Part shown: piece by piece, positions 25,196 through 33,792 of the stretch
Layout: each line of letters starts with the position of its first letter
How positions within the stretch are numbered: the stretch's first letter is position 1
Source of the DNA: JBOFFC01 sp051648405
Lineage (GTDB): Bacteria; Planctomycetota; Planctomycetia; Pirellulales; Lacipirellulaceae
NCBI GenBank assembly: GCA_051648405.1
Contig: JBOFFC010000038.1
Location: 1-47,107, forward strand
Direction: 5' to 3'
Length of the DNA: 47,107 nt
Notes under the pieces: model-generated
Database searches by the model: none
What the model was told of the DNA's origin: nothing
The model's input: only the letters and a program-made list of their open reading frames with translations
Program-made: the position numbers and the translations under genes

Positions 25196-26611
25196 TCAGA
25201 AGTGCGTCGGCCGGCGGGCGAGGAAGCGGCCGTGGGCGGCGGGGCCGACGAACTTGCCCCCTTCGACCATCACCGTGCCGCGCACGGTGACCAGGTCGCA
25301 GCGGCCCGCTACTTCCCAGCCCTCGTAGGCGTCGTAGTCGGTCGCCATCTCGTGCGTCGCGGCGGAGAGGGTCTCCCGCGCCGCCGGGTCGTACACCACC
25401 AGGTCGGCGTCGGCGCCAGGCTGGATCGTCCCCTTCCGGGGGTAAAGGCCGAACAGCCGCGCGGCCTGCGTGCTCGCCGCATCGACGAACGTCGGCAGGT
25501 CGATGCGCCCCGTCGCCACGCCGTGCGTGTAGAGCAGCCGCACGCGGTGCTCGACGCTGGGGATCCCGTTGGGGATCTTTGTGAAGTCGCCGCGCCCCAT
25601 TTCCTTCTGGCCGACGCCGTTTCCAGAACCAAAGTCGAATGGGGCGTGATCGGTCGCCACGGTGCTCACCAGGCGACTCGCAACCGCGTCCCACAGAAAG
25701 TCTTGATGCCGCTTCGCGCGGATCGGGGGGCTCATCACGAACTTGGCGCCCTCGAAGTCGGGCCAGCCGTTCGAGGCGCCGCGCTGCGCCGCGGTGTCGT
25801 CGAGCGTCAGGTAGGGGATCACCGTCTCGACCCACGCCCGCACGCCGCGCAGCCGGGCGTCGGTCGCGGCGCGGACCGCCCCCTCGCAGCTCGTGTGGAC
25901 GACGTACACGCTCGCCCCCGTGAGCTCGGCGAACGTCATCAGGTGGTGGACCCCCTCGGTCTCGACCTCGACGGGGCGTGACGGCTCGTGCCACTCGGGG
26001 TCGGTCTTCCCCTCGGCGAGCAGCTTCGCTTGCAACCGCGCGACGAGCGACGCGTTCTCGCAGTGGGCGGTGACGATCACCCCCAACTCCTTCGCTAGGG
26101 CGAGCGTCTGGTAGAGCTCGTCGTCGTCGACTCCCAGCGCCCCCTTGTAGGCGAGGAACACCTTGAAGCTTGCCGTCCCGTCGGCGACCACCGCCCGCAG
26201 CGCGTCGGCAGTCGTCTCGTCGAAGCGGGTGACCCCCATGTGGAAACCAAAGTCGCACGCGGCGAGCCCCTCGGCCTTCGACTTCCAGAGGTGATACGCC
26301 TCGAGCGGGTCGTCGCTGCGTGCCGGGCAGACCATCTCGATCAGCGAAGTGGTGCCGCCGACTAGCGCCGCGCGGCTGGCCGAAGCCCAGTCGTCCTTGG
26401 CGTAGGTCCCCATGAAGGGGAGGTAGACGTGAACGTGCGGGTCGATGAACCCCGGGAAGACAAGCTTCCCCGTCGCGTCGATCACGCACGCGCCGGCGGG
26501 GGCCGTCAGGCCACGGCCGACGGCGACAATCGACTCCCCTTCGCAGAGCACGTCGGCGCGCGAAGCCCCCTGCGACGTGACCACTTCGCCGTTCTTGATC
26601 AGCATCGACAT
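25196..26611 (-). CDS. hydA: Dihydropyrimidinase (D-hydantoinase)
   Basis: Cyclic amidohydrolase that opens dihydrouracil to N-carbamoyl-beta-alanine using two zinc ions. The ligand set is complete and at classic positions: His59 and His61 (IDPHVHVYLP), the lysine that becomes carboxylated at Lys150 (SFKVFLAYKG), His183 (TAHCENA), His239 (VVHTSCEGA) and Asp321 (VATDHAPFDFG). The 471-residue length is normal. The start is MSMLIKNG at 26611; the next Met is two codons on. It supplies the second step of the pathway encoded by the surrounding genes. Allantoinase is less likely given the DHPase-type residues. Confidence 0.94.
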   Translation of the reverse strand: MSMLIKNGEVVTSQGASRADVLCEGESIVAVGRGLTAPAGACVIDATGKLVFPGFIDPHVHVYLPFMGTYAKDDWASASRAALVGGTTSLIEMVCPARSDDPLEAYHLWKSKAEGLAACDFGFHMGVTRFDETTADALRAVVADGTASFKVFLAYKGALGVDDDELYQTLALAKELGVIVTAHCENASLVARLQAKLLAEGKTDPEWHEPSRPVEVETEGVHHLMTFAELTGASVYVVHTSCEGAVRAATDARLRGVRAWVETVIPYLTLDDTAAQRGASNGWPDFEGAKFVMSPPIRAKRHQDFLWDAVASRLVSTVATDHAPFDFGSGNGVGQKEMGRGDFTKIPNGIPSVEHRVRLLYTHGVATGRIDLPTFVDAASTQAARLFGLYPRKGTIQPGADADLVVYDPAARETLSAATHEMATDYDAYEGWEVAGRCDLVTVRGTVMVEGGKFVGPAAHGRFLARRPTHF

Positions 26612-26897
26612 CGCGTGTTCTCGCAGGGGCGCGGCATCCGCCAGACGCGTAGACTACCCCCCGCACCAAGGGCTTCCCAGGAGACTCGTCGGCGGCAACC
26701 CGACGTTTACTTACGGGCTCACCGCAAGCCCGGGGCAGCGATCGCGATTCCCCGATACGCCCGCCCTCACGCTGGGGGGCCGTTTCGCACAGCGAACGGG
26801 CCCGCTAACGGCGTAGGAGGTTGCCCGGCAGGCCCCGCGGGGTTAGCGTGCGTTCGGCAGGGCGGGGTTTGCATTCGCGGGCCCCTGGCGTACTCCG

Positions 26898-27413
26898 ATG
26901 AACTTCGCGTCTTTCGATCCAGCGCAACTGGTGCGCCGGCACTGCGTGATCGGCTGGAGCGGACTCGCGCTCTTCAGCTTCACGGGACTAGCGCTCGAGG
27001 CGCTGCACGGTCTCAAGGTCGGGATGTACCTCGACGTGGGCGCCGAGCCGCGCCGACTGCTCTGGACCCTCGCCCACGCCCACGGGTCGATGCTGTCGAT
27101 CGTCCACCTGGCGTTCGCCGCCTACCTGGCGACCACGGGGGGTGGGAGCCGGGCGTCGGTCGGTTGGACTTCGAGGTCGCTCACGGCGGGCCTTGTGCTG
27201 CTTCCCGCCGGCTTTGGCCTTGGCGGCATCTGGCTTTACGGGGGCGACCCCGGGGTCGGCATTCTCCTGGCGCCGATCGGCGGGGGGGCGTTCGTCGTGG
27301 CGATGGTCGCCGCGGCGATCGACGCCCGTCGGCTCGGCGACGGCGAGGAGGCGAGCGCGGCCCCGCGACGCGACCCGGACTCTCCCGCCGCACGACGGAG
27401 GGGCCGGCGATGA
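26898..27413 (+). CDS. Small membrane protein of the octaheme cytochrome module
   Basis: I do not recognise this family. The 171-residue protein has four hydrophobic segments and an Arg-rich cytoplasmic tail (residues 150-171). Several histidines lie at helix ends: RRHCVIG, LAHAHGSMLSIVH and EALHG. The HAHG followed seven residues later by another His recalls haem-binding helices of heme-copper-oxidase-like membrane proteins, but this is only a resemblance. Its stop overlaps the start of the octaheme cytochrome gene (ATGA), so the two are co-translated and it is probably the quinone-side or anchoring partner. Confidence 0.72.
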   Translation: MNFASFDPAQLVRRHCVIGWSGLALFSFTGLALEALHGLKVGMYLDVGAEPRRLLWTLAHAHGSMLSIVHLAFAAYLATTGGGSRASVGWTSRSLTAGLVLLPAGFGLGGIWLYGGDPGVGILLAPIGGGAFVVAMVAAAIDARRLGDGEEASAAPRRDPDSPAARRRGRR

Positions 27414-29377
27414 GTCGCAGCAGACCGCTCGGCGTCGATCGCCGCCGACCTCTCGGTGGCGCCGCCAACGCCCTGATCCTCGCCGCGCTCGGCGGCGCCT
27501 TCGTGCTGGCGTACCGCTGGCAGGAACAGTCGGGTCGCGTCGAACAGACGACGCGTGACGCCGCCGCGCTCGCGACCGACCTCCCCGAGCACGGCCGCGA
27601 CGGAGGGTACGTGTCGTCGGCGCGTTGCCGGGCGTGCCACCCCTCAGAACACGCGAGCTGGCACGCCAGCTACCACCGCTCGATGACGCAGGTCGCGAGC
27701 AAGGAGTCGGTGCTGGCGGACTTCGACGGCTCGACGATCGAGTGCAACGGAGTCGACTACCGCGTCTACGAGCGCGGCGGCAAGTTCTTCGCCGAGATGC
27801 CCGACCCCGACGCGATGATGGACGTCGTCCAGATGCGCGGCCAAGACGCGATGGCCGCGAAACTGCCGCGCGTCGAACGCCGCGTCGTGATGACCACCGG
27901 CTCGCACCACTACCAGACGTACTGGGTCGCCGGCGACGACGAGTACGGCCGCCTCTTGCAGACGCTGCCGCTCGTCTACCTGCGGAAGGACGATCGCTGG
28001 ATCCCCCGCCCCCAGGCGTTCATGCGCCCGCCGGGAGACCGGTTCCTGACGCAGTGGAACCATCACTGCATCAAGTGCCACAGCACGGGGGGGATCCCAG
28101 GGGTCGTCGATAACGGGCGCCGCGGGGCGTTCGACACGCGCGTCGCCGACCTGGGGATCGCGTGCGAGGCGTGCCACGGGCCGGGGGAGCGCCACGTCGC
28201 GGCGAACGCGAACCCCGCGCGGCGGTACTGGCTGCACACGACCGGCGCCGTCGATGACACGATCGTCAACCCGGCGCGCCTCGACCACGAGCGGTCGAGT
28301 CACGTCTGTGGCCAGTGCCACGGGGTGTTCATCGCGAAGAACGACAAGCACGGCATGGAGTATGCCCGCAGCGGCGAGAGCTACCGGCCGGGCGACAGCC
28401 TCTACGACTCGCGCCACTACATCCAGCACCCGGCAGGGGGCGACGACCCCAAACGACTGGCGGAGTTCCAAGACAACCCCGAGTTCTTCCGCCAGCGCTG
28501 GTGGGACGACGGGTCGATCCTCGCCGGCGGACGCGAGTTTACGGCCATGAGCGACTCGGCCTGTTACCTGCGGGGGGAGATGTCGTGCCTATCGTGTCAC
28601 TCGATGCACAACAGCGACCCCGACGCGCAGCTGACGCGCGGCCTGGCGGATCAGTCGATGTGCACTCAGTGCCACAAACAGCCGCAGTACACGTCGAACG
28701 TCGCGGAGCACACGCACCACGCCGCGGCTTCGAGCGGCAGCGACTGCCTCAACTGCCACATGCCGCACAACAGCTACGCGCTATTCGCCGCGGTTCGCTC
28801 GCACCGCATCGCCTCGCCGAGCGCCGCCGCGAGCCTCGAGCACGGAACCCCCAACGCCTGCAACCTGTGCCACCTCGACAAGACGCTCGACTGGACGCAG
28901 AAGAACCTCGTTGCTTGGTTCGGTCACAAGCCCGTTGCGGTGACGGACGAACAGCGGGACACGTCGGCCGCCATCCTTTGGCTGCTGAAGGGGCACGCTG
29001 CCCAGCGTGCGATCGTCGCCTGGAACGCCGGCTGGGCGCCGGCCCGCGAAGCGAGCGGCGATCGGTGGATCGCCCCGTTCGTCGCCCGACTCCTCTCCGA
29101 CCCGTACGGCGTTGTCCGCTACGTGGCGCACGACACGCTCCGCCGACTCCCGGGCCCGACCAGCTCGAAAAGCGCCGTGAGCGACTTCGCTTACGACTTC
29201 CTCGGGGATTCGGCCTATCTGGCCGATCGAGCCGAACGGGCGATCCAGCGCTGGACCTCCGACGACCTGCAGCCCAACGCACCGGCGCTCGTAACGGACG
29301 ACGGCCGCATCGACCGTCGTCGCTTCGACCAACTATACTCCGAACGCGACGACCGCCCGATCGTCATCAGCGAGTAG
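27410..29377 (+). CDS. Octaheme c-type cytochrome with helical C-terminal domain
   Basis: Exported multiheme cytochrome, 655 residues from ATG 27410. A single hydrophobic segment (residues 17-35) should act as signal anchor. Eight CxxCH haem motifs are present, with His at 77, 224, 256, 304, 397, 422, 450 and 488. The spacing and the pattern of extra histidines (for example SHHYQTYW at 165-172) recall the cytochrome c554 and hydroxylamine-oxidoreductase superfamily. Residues 500-655 are helical, possibly HEAT-like, with no haem. It follows a small membrane protein with overlapping codons and precedes a NapH-like ferredoxin. Its redox partner or substrate is unknown. The frame is open upstream to 26429, but only as a shadow. 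Confidence 0.88.
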   Translation: MSRSRPLGVDRRRPLGGAANALILAALGGAFVLAYRWQEQSGRVEQTTRDAAALATDLPEHGRDGGYVSSARCRACHPSEHASWHASYHRSMTQVASKESVLADFDGSTIECNGVDYRVYERGGKFFAEMPDPDAMMDVVQMRGQDAMAAKLPRVERRVVMTTGSHHYQTYWVAGDDEYGRLLQTLPLVYLRKDDRWIPRPQAFMRPPGDRFLTQWNHHCIKCHSTGGIPGVVDNGRRGAFDTRVADLGIACEACHGPGERHVAANANPARRYWLHTTGAVDDTIVNPARLDHERSSHVCGQCHGVFIAKNDKHGMEYARSGESYRPGDSLYDSRHYIQHPAGGDDPKRLAEFQDNPEFFRQRWWDDGSILAGGREFTAMSDSACYLRGEMSCLSCHSMHNSDPDAQLTRGLADQSMCTQCHKQPQYTSNVAEHTHHAAASSGSDCLNCHMPHNSYALFAAVRSHRIASPSAAASLEHGTPNACNLCHLDKTLDWTQKNLVAWFGHKPVAVTDEQRDTSAAILWLLKGHAAQRAIVAWNAGWAPAREASGDRWIAPFVARLLSDPYGVVRYVAHDTLRRLPGPTSSKSAVSDFAYDFLGDSAYLADRAERAIQRWTSDDLQPNAPALVTDDGRIDRRRFDQLYSERDDRPIVISE

Positions 29378-29449
29378 TTGGCGGGTCTGTCGCACCCCGC
29401 ATGCTCCTGAGATTGGACTGTTTTGGCCACAACGCGCCGCCGATCGACC

Positions 29450-31207
29450 ATGACCAAGTGGCGCGCGGCGAGCCTGGTCGGCGTGCACGTGGCGGCCGCT
29501 GCGCACCTGCTTCACTGGCAGCTCGCCGGCCGAACGCTGGCGCCAGTCGAGCCGAGCGAGATGTTCGACACGCTCCACCTGGGCGTGGTCACCGTCGGCT
29601 TTGTCTTCACCGTCGGCGTCGTGCTGGCGACGGCGCTCGTGGGGCGGTTCTTCTGCGGCTGGGGGTGTCACATCTTGGCGCTTCAGGACCTGAGCGCTTG
29701 GCTGCTCGGCAAGGTGGGTGTGCCGACCCGACCGATCCGCTCGCGGACGCTCGTGTGGGTTCCGGCGTTGGCGGCGCTCTACCTGTTCGCGGGGCCCCAG
29801 GTGGAAAGGCTGCTGCGTGGCGAGCCGCTGCCGACGCTCCACGTCGTCACCGACCGCGACGAGTGGACCTCGTTCACGACCGACGACCTGCTGCGCAGCT
29901 TCCCCGGGCCCGGCATGACCGTCATGACGTTCGTGGTTTGCGGCTTCGCGGCCGTCTACTTCCTCGGGTCACGCAGCTTTTGCTCCTACGCGTGCCCCTA
30001 CGGCGCGCTGTTCGCGGCCGCCGAGAGGGCCTCGCCACTGCGCGTGATCGCCGGCCCCGGCGCCTGCTCCGACTGCGGCATCTGCACCTCCGGGTGCAAG
30101 TCGAACGTCCGCGTCATCGAAGAAGTCCGCCGGCACGGCGCCGTGATCGACGCGGGTTGCATGAAGGACCTCGACTGCGTTAGCGCGTGCCCCACCGGCG
30201 CGCTAGCCCTTGGGATCACGACGCCGCCGCTACTACGCGGATCGAGCACCCCGCGAACCAAGAAGCCCTACGACTTCACCCCGGCCGAGGACGCGTTGCT
30301 CGCCGCTGCGTTCGTCGCGGCGCTCGTTGTTGCGCGGGGGTTGTACGACGCGGTGTCGTTCCTCCTCGCGCTCGCCGTCGCGGTGCTCGTCGCCTACGCG
30401 GCGGTCATCGGTCTGCGGCTGATCAGCGCCACCAACCTGGAGTTCGGGACGACTTCGTTCAAGCGCGCCGGGGTGCTCACCGTCGCGGGGCGATTCGCCG
30501 CGGCCGCTCTGTTGGCGCTCGCTACGCTAGTCGTTCACAGCGGCGTCGTGCGCTACCACGAGTTCCGCGGGGACAGCGCCGCTTGGCGGCTCGCGTCGCT
30601 CGAAGCGCGCGGCAGCACCGACGCCGAAGCCGTGGGCTCATTGCGGTCCGAGGCGATCGCGCAGCTCGAACAGGCCTCGTGGATCGGACTGGTCACTCCT
30701 GCCGGCTGGCGCGTTCAGCTCGCCCAGCTCTACCTCCGCGCGGGGTCCCCGGCCGACGCCCGCCGCCACCTCAACGCCCGCTTGGCCGCAGACTCCGACG
30801 ACCACGCGAGCCGCGTGCTGCTCGCTCAGGCGTGGGTCCAAGAGGGCCGCGAAGCCCTCGGCCAACAGCAGGCCGAGCAGGTGATAAGCACTTTCGCCGG
30901 CCCGGGTCACCAAGCGAGTCAGACGGCGAGCGCGCGGCGCATCCAGTCGAGCGCCCACTACCTGCTCGGCGACCTCGCGGGGCGCCGCGGCGATCACGTT
31001 GAGGCGACCAAACGGTTCGAGGAGGCGACCAGGCTCTACAGCAAGCACGCCGACGCGCACTTCGCGCTGGGCCTGCTTCTGCTTGACGAGGGGCGCACAA
31101 TCGAGGCCGAATCTGCGCTCACCACTGCGATTCGCCTCCGCCCCCACCTGGCCGGCGCGCAGCAAGCGCTCGATGAACTGCGTGACGCTGAGGCCCACGA
31201 CGAGTAG
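29450..31207 (+). CDS. NapH/CcoG-like membrane ferredoxin with TPR tail
   Basis: Membrane iron-sulfur protein, 585 residues. The N-terminal half has several membrane helices with two cysteine motifs typical of quinol-dehydrogenase-type NapH/NosR proteins: FFCGWGCH (Cys69, Cys73) and FCSYACPYGAL (Cys178, Cys182). A ferredoxin site follows: Cys206, Cys209, Cys212 and Cys216, then Cys237, Cys243 and Cys247 in CMKDLDCVSACP. Two or three more helices come next, and from about residue 440 TPR repeats (ARRHLNARLAADSDDHASRV and later HFALGLLLLDEGRTIEAESA). It probably passes electrons between the quinone pool and the octaheme cytochrome upstream. A TTG at 29423 is an alternative start. Confidence 0.85.
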   Translation: MTKWRAASLVGVHVAAAAHLLHWQLAGRTLAPVEPSEMFDTLHLGVVTVGFVFTVGVVLATALVGRFFCGWGCHILALQDLSAWLLGKVGVPTRPIRSRTLVWVPALAALYLFAGPQVERLLRGEPLPTLHVVTDRDEWTSFTTDDLLRSFPGPGMTVMTFVVCGFAAVYFLGSRSFCSYACPYGALFAAAERASPLRVIAGPGACSDCGICTSGCKSNVRVIEEVRRHGAVIDAGCMKDLDCVSACPTGALALGITTPPLLRGSSTPRTKKPYDFTPAEDALLAAAFVAALVVARGLYDAVSFLLALAVAVLVAYAAVIGLRLISATNLEFGTTSFKRAGVLTVAGRFAAAALLALATLVVHSGVVRYHEFRGDSAAWRLASLEARGSTDAEAVGSLRSEAIAQLEQASWIGLVTPAGWRVQLAQLYLRAGSPADARRHLNARLAADSDDHASRVLLAQAWVQEGREALGQQQAEQVISTFAGPGHQASQTASARRIQSSAHYLLGDLAGRRGDHVEATKRFEEATRLYSKHADAHFALGLLLLDEGRTIEAESALTTAIRLRPHLAGAQQALDELRDAEAHDE

Positions 31208-31215
31208 ACCTCGAG

Positions 31216-31248
31216 AGTGCGCCGCCGACGCGCTCGTCGCGGCGCACT
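31216..31248 (+). terminator. Strong hairpin ending the cytochrome module
   Basis: Inverted repeat of 13 paired bases with one bulged C (AGTGCGCCGC...GCGGCGCACT), starting eight bases after the stop of the ferredoxin gene. There is no clear U-run behind it, as is common in GC-rich genomes. Confidence 0.65.
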
Positions 31249-31341
31249 AGGCCAGTCATTCCTCGCAAGCTAGAGTCGGACCCAGTTGAGTGCCGGCGTC
31301 GGAACAACGGCACGTTAAGACTCCATGAAGGGGAGGGGACT

Positions 31342-33753
31342 TTGAAGTCGCCCGTCTACGCAGCACTCGCGATGTTGCTCTCAGCCAACGGCTACGCCGG
31401 CTCGCTCACTCACCTGTACCCGGACATCGTCCCCTACGTCGAGGAAGACGCCCCCGCGGCGCTTCAGACGTTGCAGGCTTGGTCCCTCACGGGCACGTCG
31501 CTGCGCTACAGCACGCTCTACGCGAACCAGGGGGACGGGCTGTTCGAGATCCGGCGCGGCCCGGTCATCGACGCCAACCGCTATCAGCTCCTGCAACGCG
31601 TGTACACCGGCACGGACTTCGGCGCAACCTACGAGGACATCCCGATCGGTACCGCGCCGATCCCCGGCACGGCCGGGTCGCCCCTCCCGAGCGACACGAA
31701 CGTGATTTGGCTCGAGGACTTCACGCGGTTCTCTCTGCACGAGGCGCCGGTGGTCGGCGGCTTCTTGACGGTCGGCGCCGAAGTCGCCGGCGTGATGAAG
31801 ACGAGCTGGCGACTGAGCGCGAATCGCGGCCCGCTCCCCGGCTTCGCCTCCGCCCCCAACTACGCGAGCCCCGACCAGCGCGATCAGCAACGGATCAGCG
31901 TCGGTTGGGCCGACTTGTACGGCGCCGGATCGAGCGGCCAGGTATTTGACATCACCGGGGTCCCCGTGGGGCCGCTGTACTGGCTGCGGCAGACGGTCGA
32001 TCCGTCGAACCGCATCCGCGAGACCGACGAGACCAACAACACGGCCCAGGTGCTGATCGACCTCCGCAACCCGGGGTCGGCCGTGAGGTTCAGCGGTCAG
32101 TTCCTGCAACCGGGGGACCGGACCGCGCCGACGCCGGGCGACCTCACCGGCGACGGCTTGGTCAACATCGACGACTGGTTGGCGTTCAAGGTCGGCGCCA
32201 CGAGCAGCGTGGCGGGACTCGACCCCCGCGACGCGTACGCGCTGGGGGACCTGGACTTCGACGGGGCGCACTCGCTGAGCGACGCGGTCCTCTTCCGCCA
32301 GCACTACGACGCATCCAACGGCGCCGGGGCGTTCGCGGCGATTCAGAGCCCCGTCCCCGAACCGACTTCGCTGGTGCTGCTGGGGGGCGCCGGTGCGCTG
32401 GCCGTAGCGGTCACGAGGCCGCGGCTCCGCCGGGCTGTTTCCATCGTCCTCGCGTTCGCCGCGTTTGGCCTGGCGTCGAAGGCCCGCGTGTCGTCGGCCC
32501 GCGTCGTGCTGTTCAGCGAGAACTTCGACGGACTACCCCTCCGGCCGAACCTGAACGAGACGCTCGCCAACCCGCTCGCCTGGACCGACACCCCTCCGGC
32601 AGGCTGGGTCGTCAACGACAGCGGCGTGCGGACCGTCGGCATCCCATCTCGTGGCGTCAAGGAGTGGGAGGGCTGGACTTTTGCGAACAAGGCGTGGTGG
32701 TCGGCCGCGGCCATCGACCAGGGGCGTGGCCAATTCTCGCTCGGATCGGGGACGGTGGCCGTCGCCGACCCCGACGAATGGGAAGATCGCGGCGCCCCGG
32801 TCAACGGCGCCAGCGGCCTCCCCGCGCTGGGTTACTACAACGCGTGGATGCGCACACCGAGCATCTCGCTGGCGTCAGCCGCTCCGTCGTCGGCGAAGCT
32901 CAGCTTCGCGTCGAGCTGGCGAGACGAGTGCTGCGACGACGGCACGGCGCGCACGAACAACCAGACCGCGCTCGTCCGCGCGTCTTACAACGGGGGCGCC
33001 ACGTTCCAGGAGGTGCTCCGCTGGGAGTCGAACTCGACGAGCCCCTTCTTTAAGGACGACGCCACCAACGAACGAGTGACGATCAACCTGGCGAACCCCG
33101 CCGGGGCGAGCGGCGTGCTGCTCGAGTTCGGGCTCGTCAACGCGGGGAACGACTGGTGGTGGGCGATCGACGACCTGCAAGTCTTCGCCCCCTCCACGCT
33201 GTCTATCGACGTGGCGACCGGCGACGCGCGGATCCTCGGTGGCGCCAACCTCACGGGCTACCAGATCAGCAGCCCGAGCGGCGCGCTCAACCCCAACGGA
33301 TGGCGGGCTGCCAACCTCGACTCGCAGAACTTCGGTTCGCCTTTGCCGACTTCGGCCGACTTCAACAACGACGGCGTCGTGAACGCCGCCGACTACACCG
33401 TGTGGCGCGACGCCGATCGCAGCGCCCCCGACTACGCGGCCTGGGCGGCCCAGTACGGACGCTCGGTCTCGGCAGGGGGATCGTGGGAGACGCTGATCGC
33501 CAGCGACAACCAACTGCTCGAGTTCTTCCTCGACGGGCAATCGAGCTTCACAACGGCGTCGATCGGCGCCGCGTTCGACGCGGGCTCGACAAGCCGCGAC
33601 TTGCGCTTCGTCTACTCCGACGCCACCGGGCAAGAGGTCGAGGGGGTCGTGGCGTACGTTACAGGTGCGCCCCCCAGGACTGTGCCCGAACCGTCGGGTG
33701 TCGCTGTCGCGGCGCTCGCCCTGGTGGGGAGTCTAGCCACTCGCCGCGGGTGA
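31342..33753 (+). CDS. Secreted double PEP-CTERM protein: lysyl-oxidase-like plus second domain (apparent gene fusion)
   Basis: 803 residues from a TTG start preceded by GGGGAGGGG. An N-terminal signal peptide (residues 1-19) leads to a lysyl-oxidase-like domain, recognisable from FDITGVPVGPLYWLRQTVDP and RIRETDETNN. The His-rich copper motif of that family appears lost (WLEDFTRFSL in its place). A dockerin-type calcium loop (about 267-320) and a complete PEP-CTERM tail (VPEPT at 338, basic end near 361-367) follow. The frame then goes on into a new hydrophobic segment (370-389) and a second secreted domain, another dockerin-like loop (DFNNDGVVNAADYTVW, from 673) and a terminal VPEPS at 781. 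It reads as two secreted proteins joined without a stop. Confidence 0.85.
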   Translation: MKSPVYAALAMLLSANGYAGSLTHLYPDIVPYVEEDAPAALQTLQAWSLTGTSLRYSTLYANQGDGLFEIRRGPVIDANRYQLLQRVYTGTDFGATYEDIPIGTAPIPGTAGSPLPSDTNVIWLEDFTRFSLHEAPVVGGFLTVGAEVAGVMKTSWRLSANRGPLPGFASAPNYASPDQRDQQRISVGWADLYGAGSSGQVFDITGVPVGPLYWLRQTVDPSNRIRETDETNNTAQVLIDLRNPGSAVRFSGQFLQPGDRTAPTPGDLTGDGLVNIDDWLAFKVGATSSVAGLDPRDAYALGDLDFDGAHSLSDAVLFRQHYDASNGAGAFAAIQSPVPEPTSLVLLGGAGALAVAVTRPRLRRAVSIVLAFAAFGLASKARVSSARVVLFSENFDGLPLRPNLNETLANPLAWTDTPPAGWVVNDSGVRTVGIPSRGVKEWEGWTFANKAWWSAAAIDQGRGQFSLGSGTVAVADPDEWEDRGAPVNGASGLPALGYYNAWMRTPSISLASAAPSSAKLSFASSWRDECCDDGTARTNNQTALVRASYNGGATFQEVLRWESNSTSPFFKDDATNERVTINLANPAGASGVLLEFGLVNAGNDWWWAIDDLQVFAPSTLSIDVATGDARILGGANLTGYQISSPSGALNPNGWRAANLDSQNFGSPLPTSADFNNDGVVNAADYTVWRDADRSAPDYAAWAAQYGRSVSAGGSWETLIASDNQLLEFFLDGQSSFTTASIGAAFDAGSTSRDLRFVYSDATGQEVEGVVAYVTGAPPRTVPEPSGVAVAALALVGSLATRRG

Positions 33754-33765
33754 ACGACGGCTGGC

Positions 33766-33792
33766 TGAGGCGCTCGGCACGCCGGCGCCTCA
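33766..33792. terminator. Bidirectional terminator candidate
   Basis: Inverted repeat TGAGGCGC (33766-33773) and GCGCCTCA (33785-33792) with an 11-base loop, in the junction of two convergent genes. Its right arm includes the stop codon of the DUF5690 gene. Confidence 0.5.

Noticed and set aside
26429..27409. N-terminal extension of the octaheme cytochrome frame
   Set aside because: The residues are Arg/Pro-rich and overlap the dihydropyrimidinase start and the four-helix gene in other frames; the signal anchor only fits a start at 27410.
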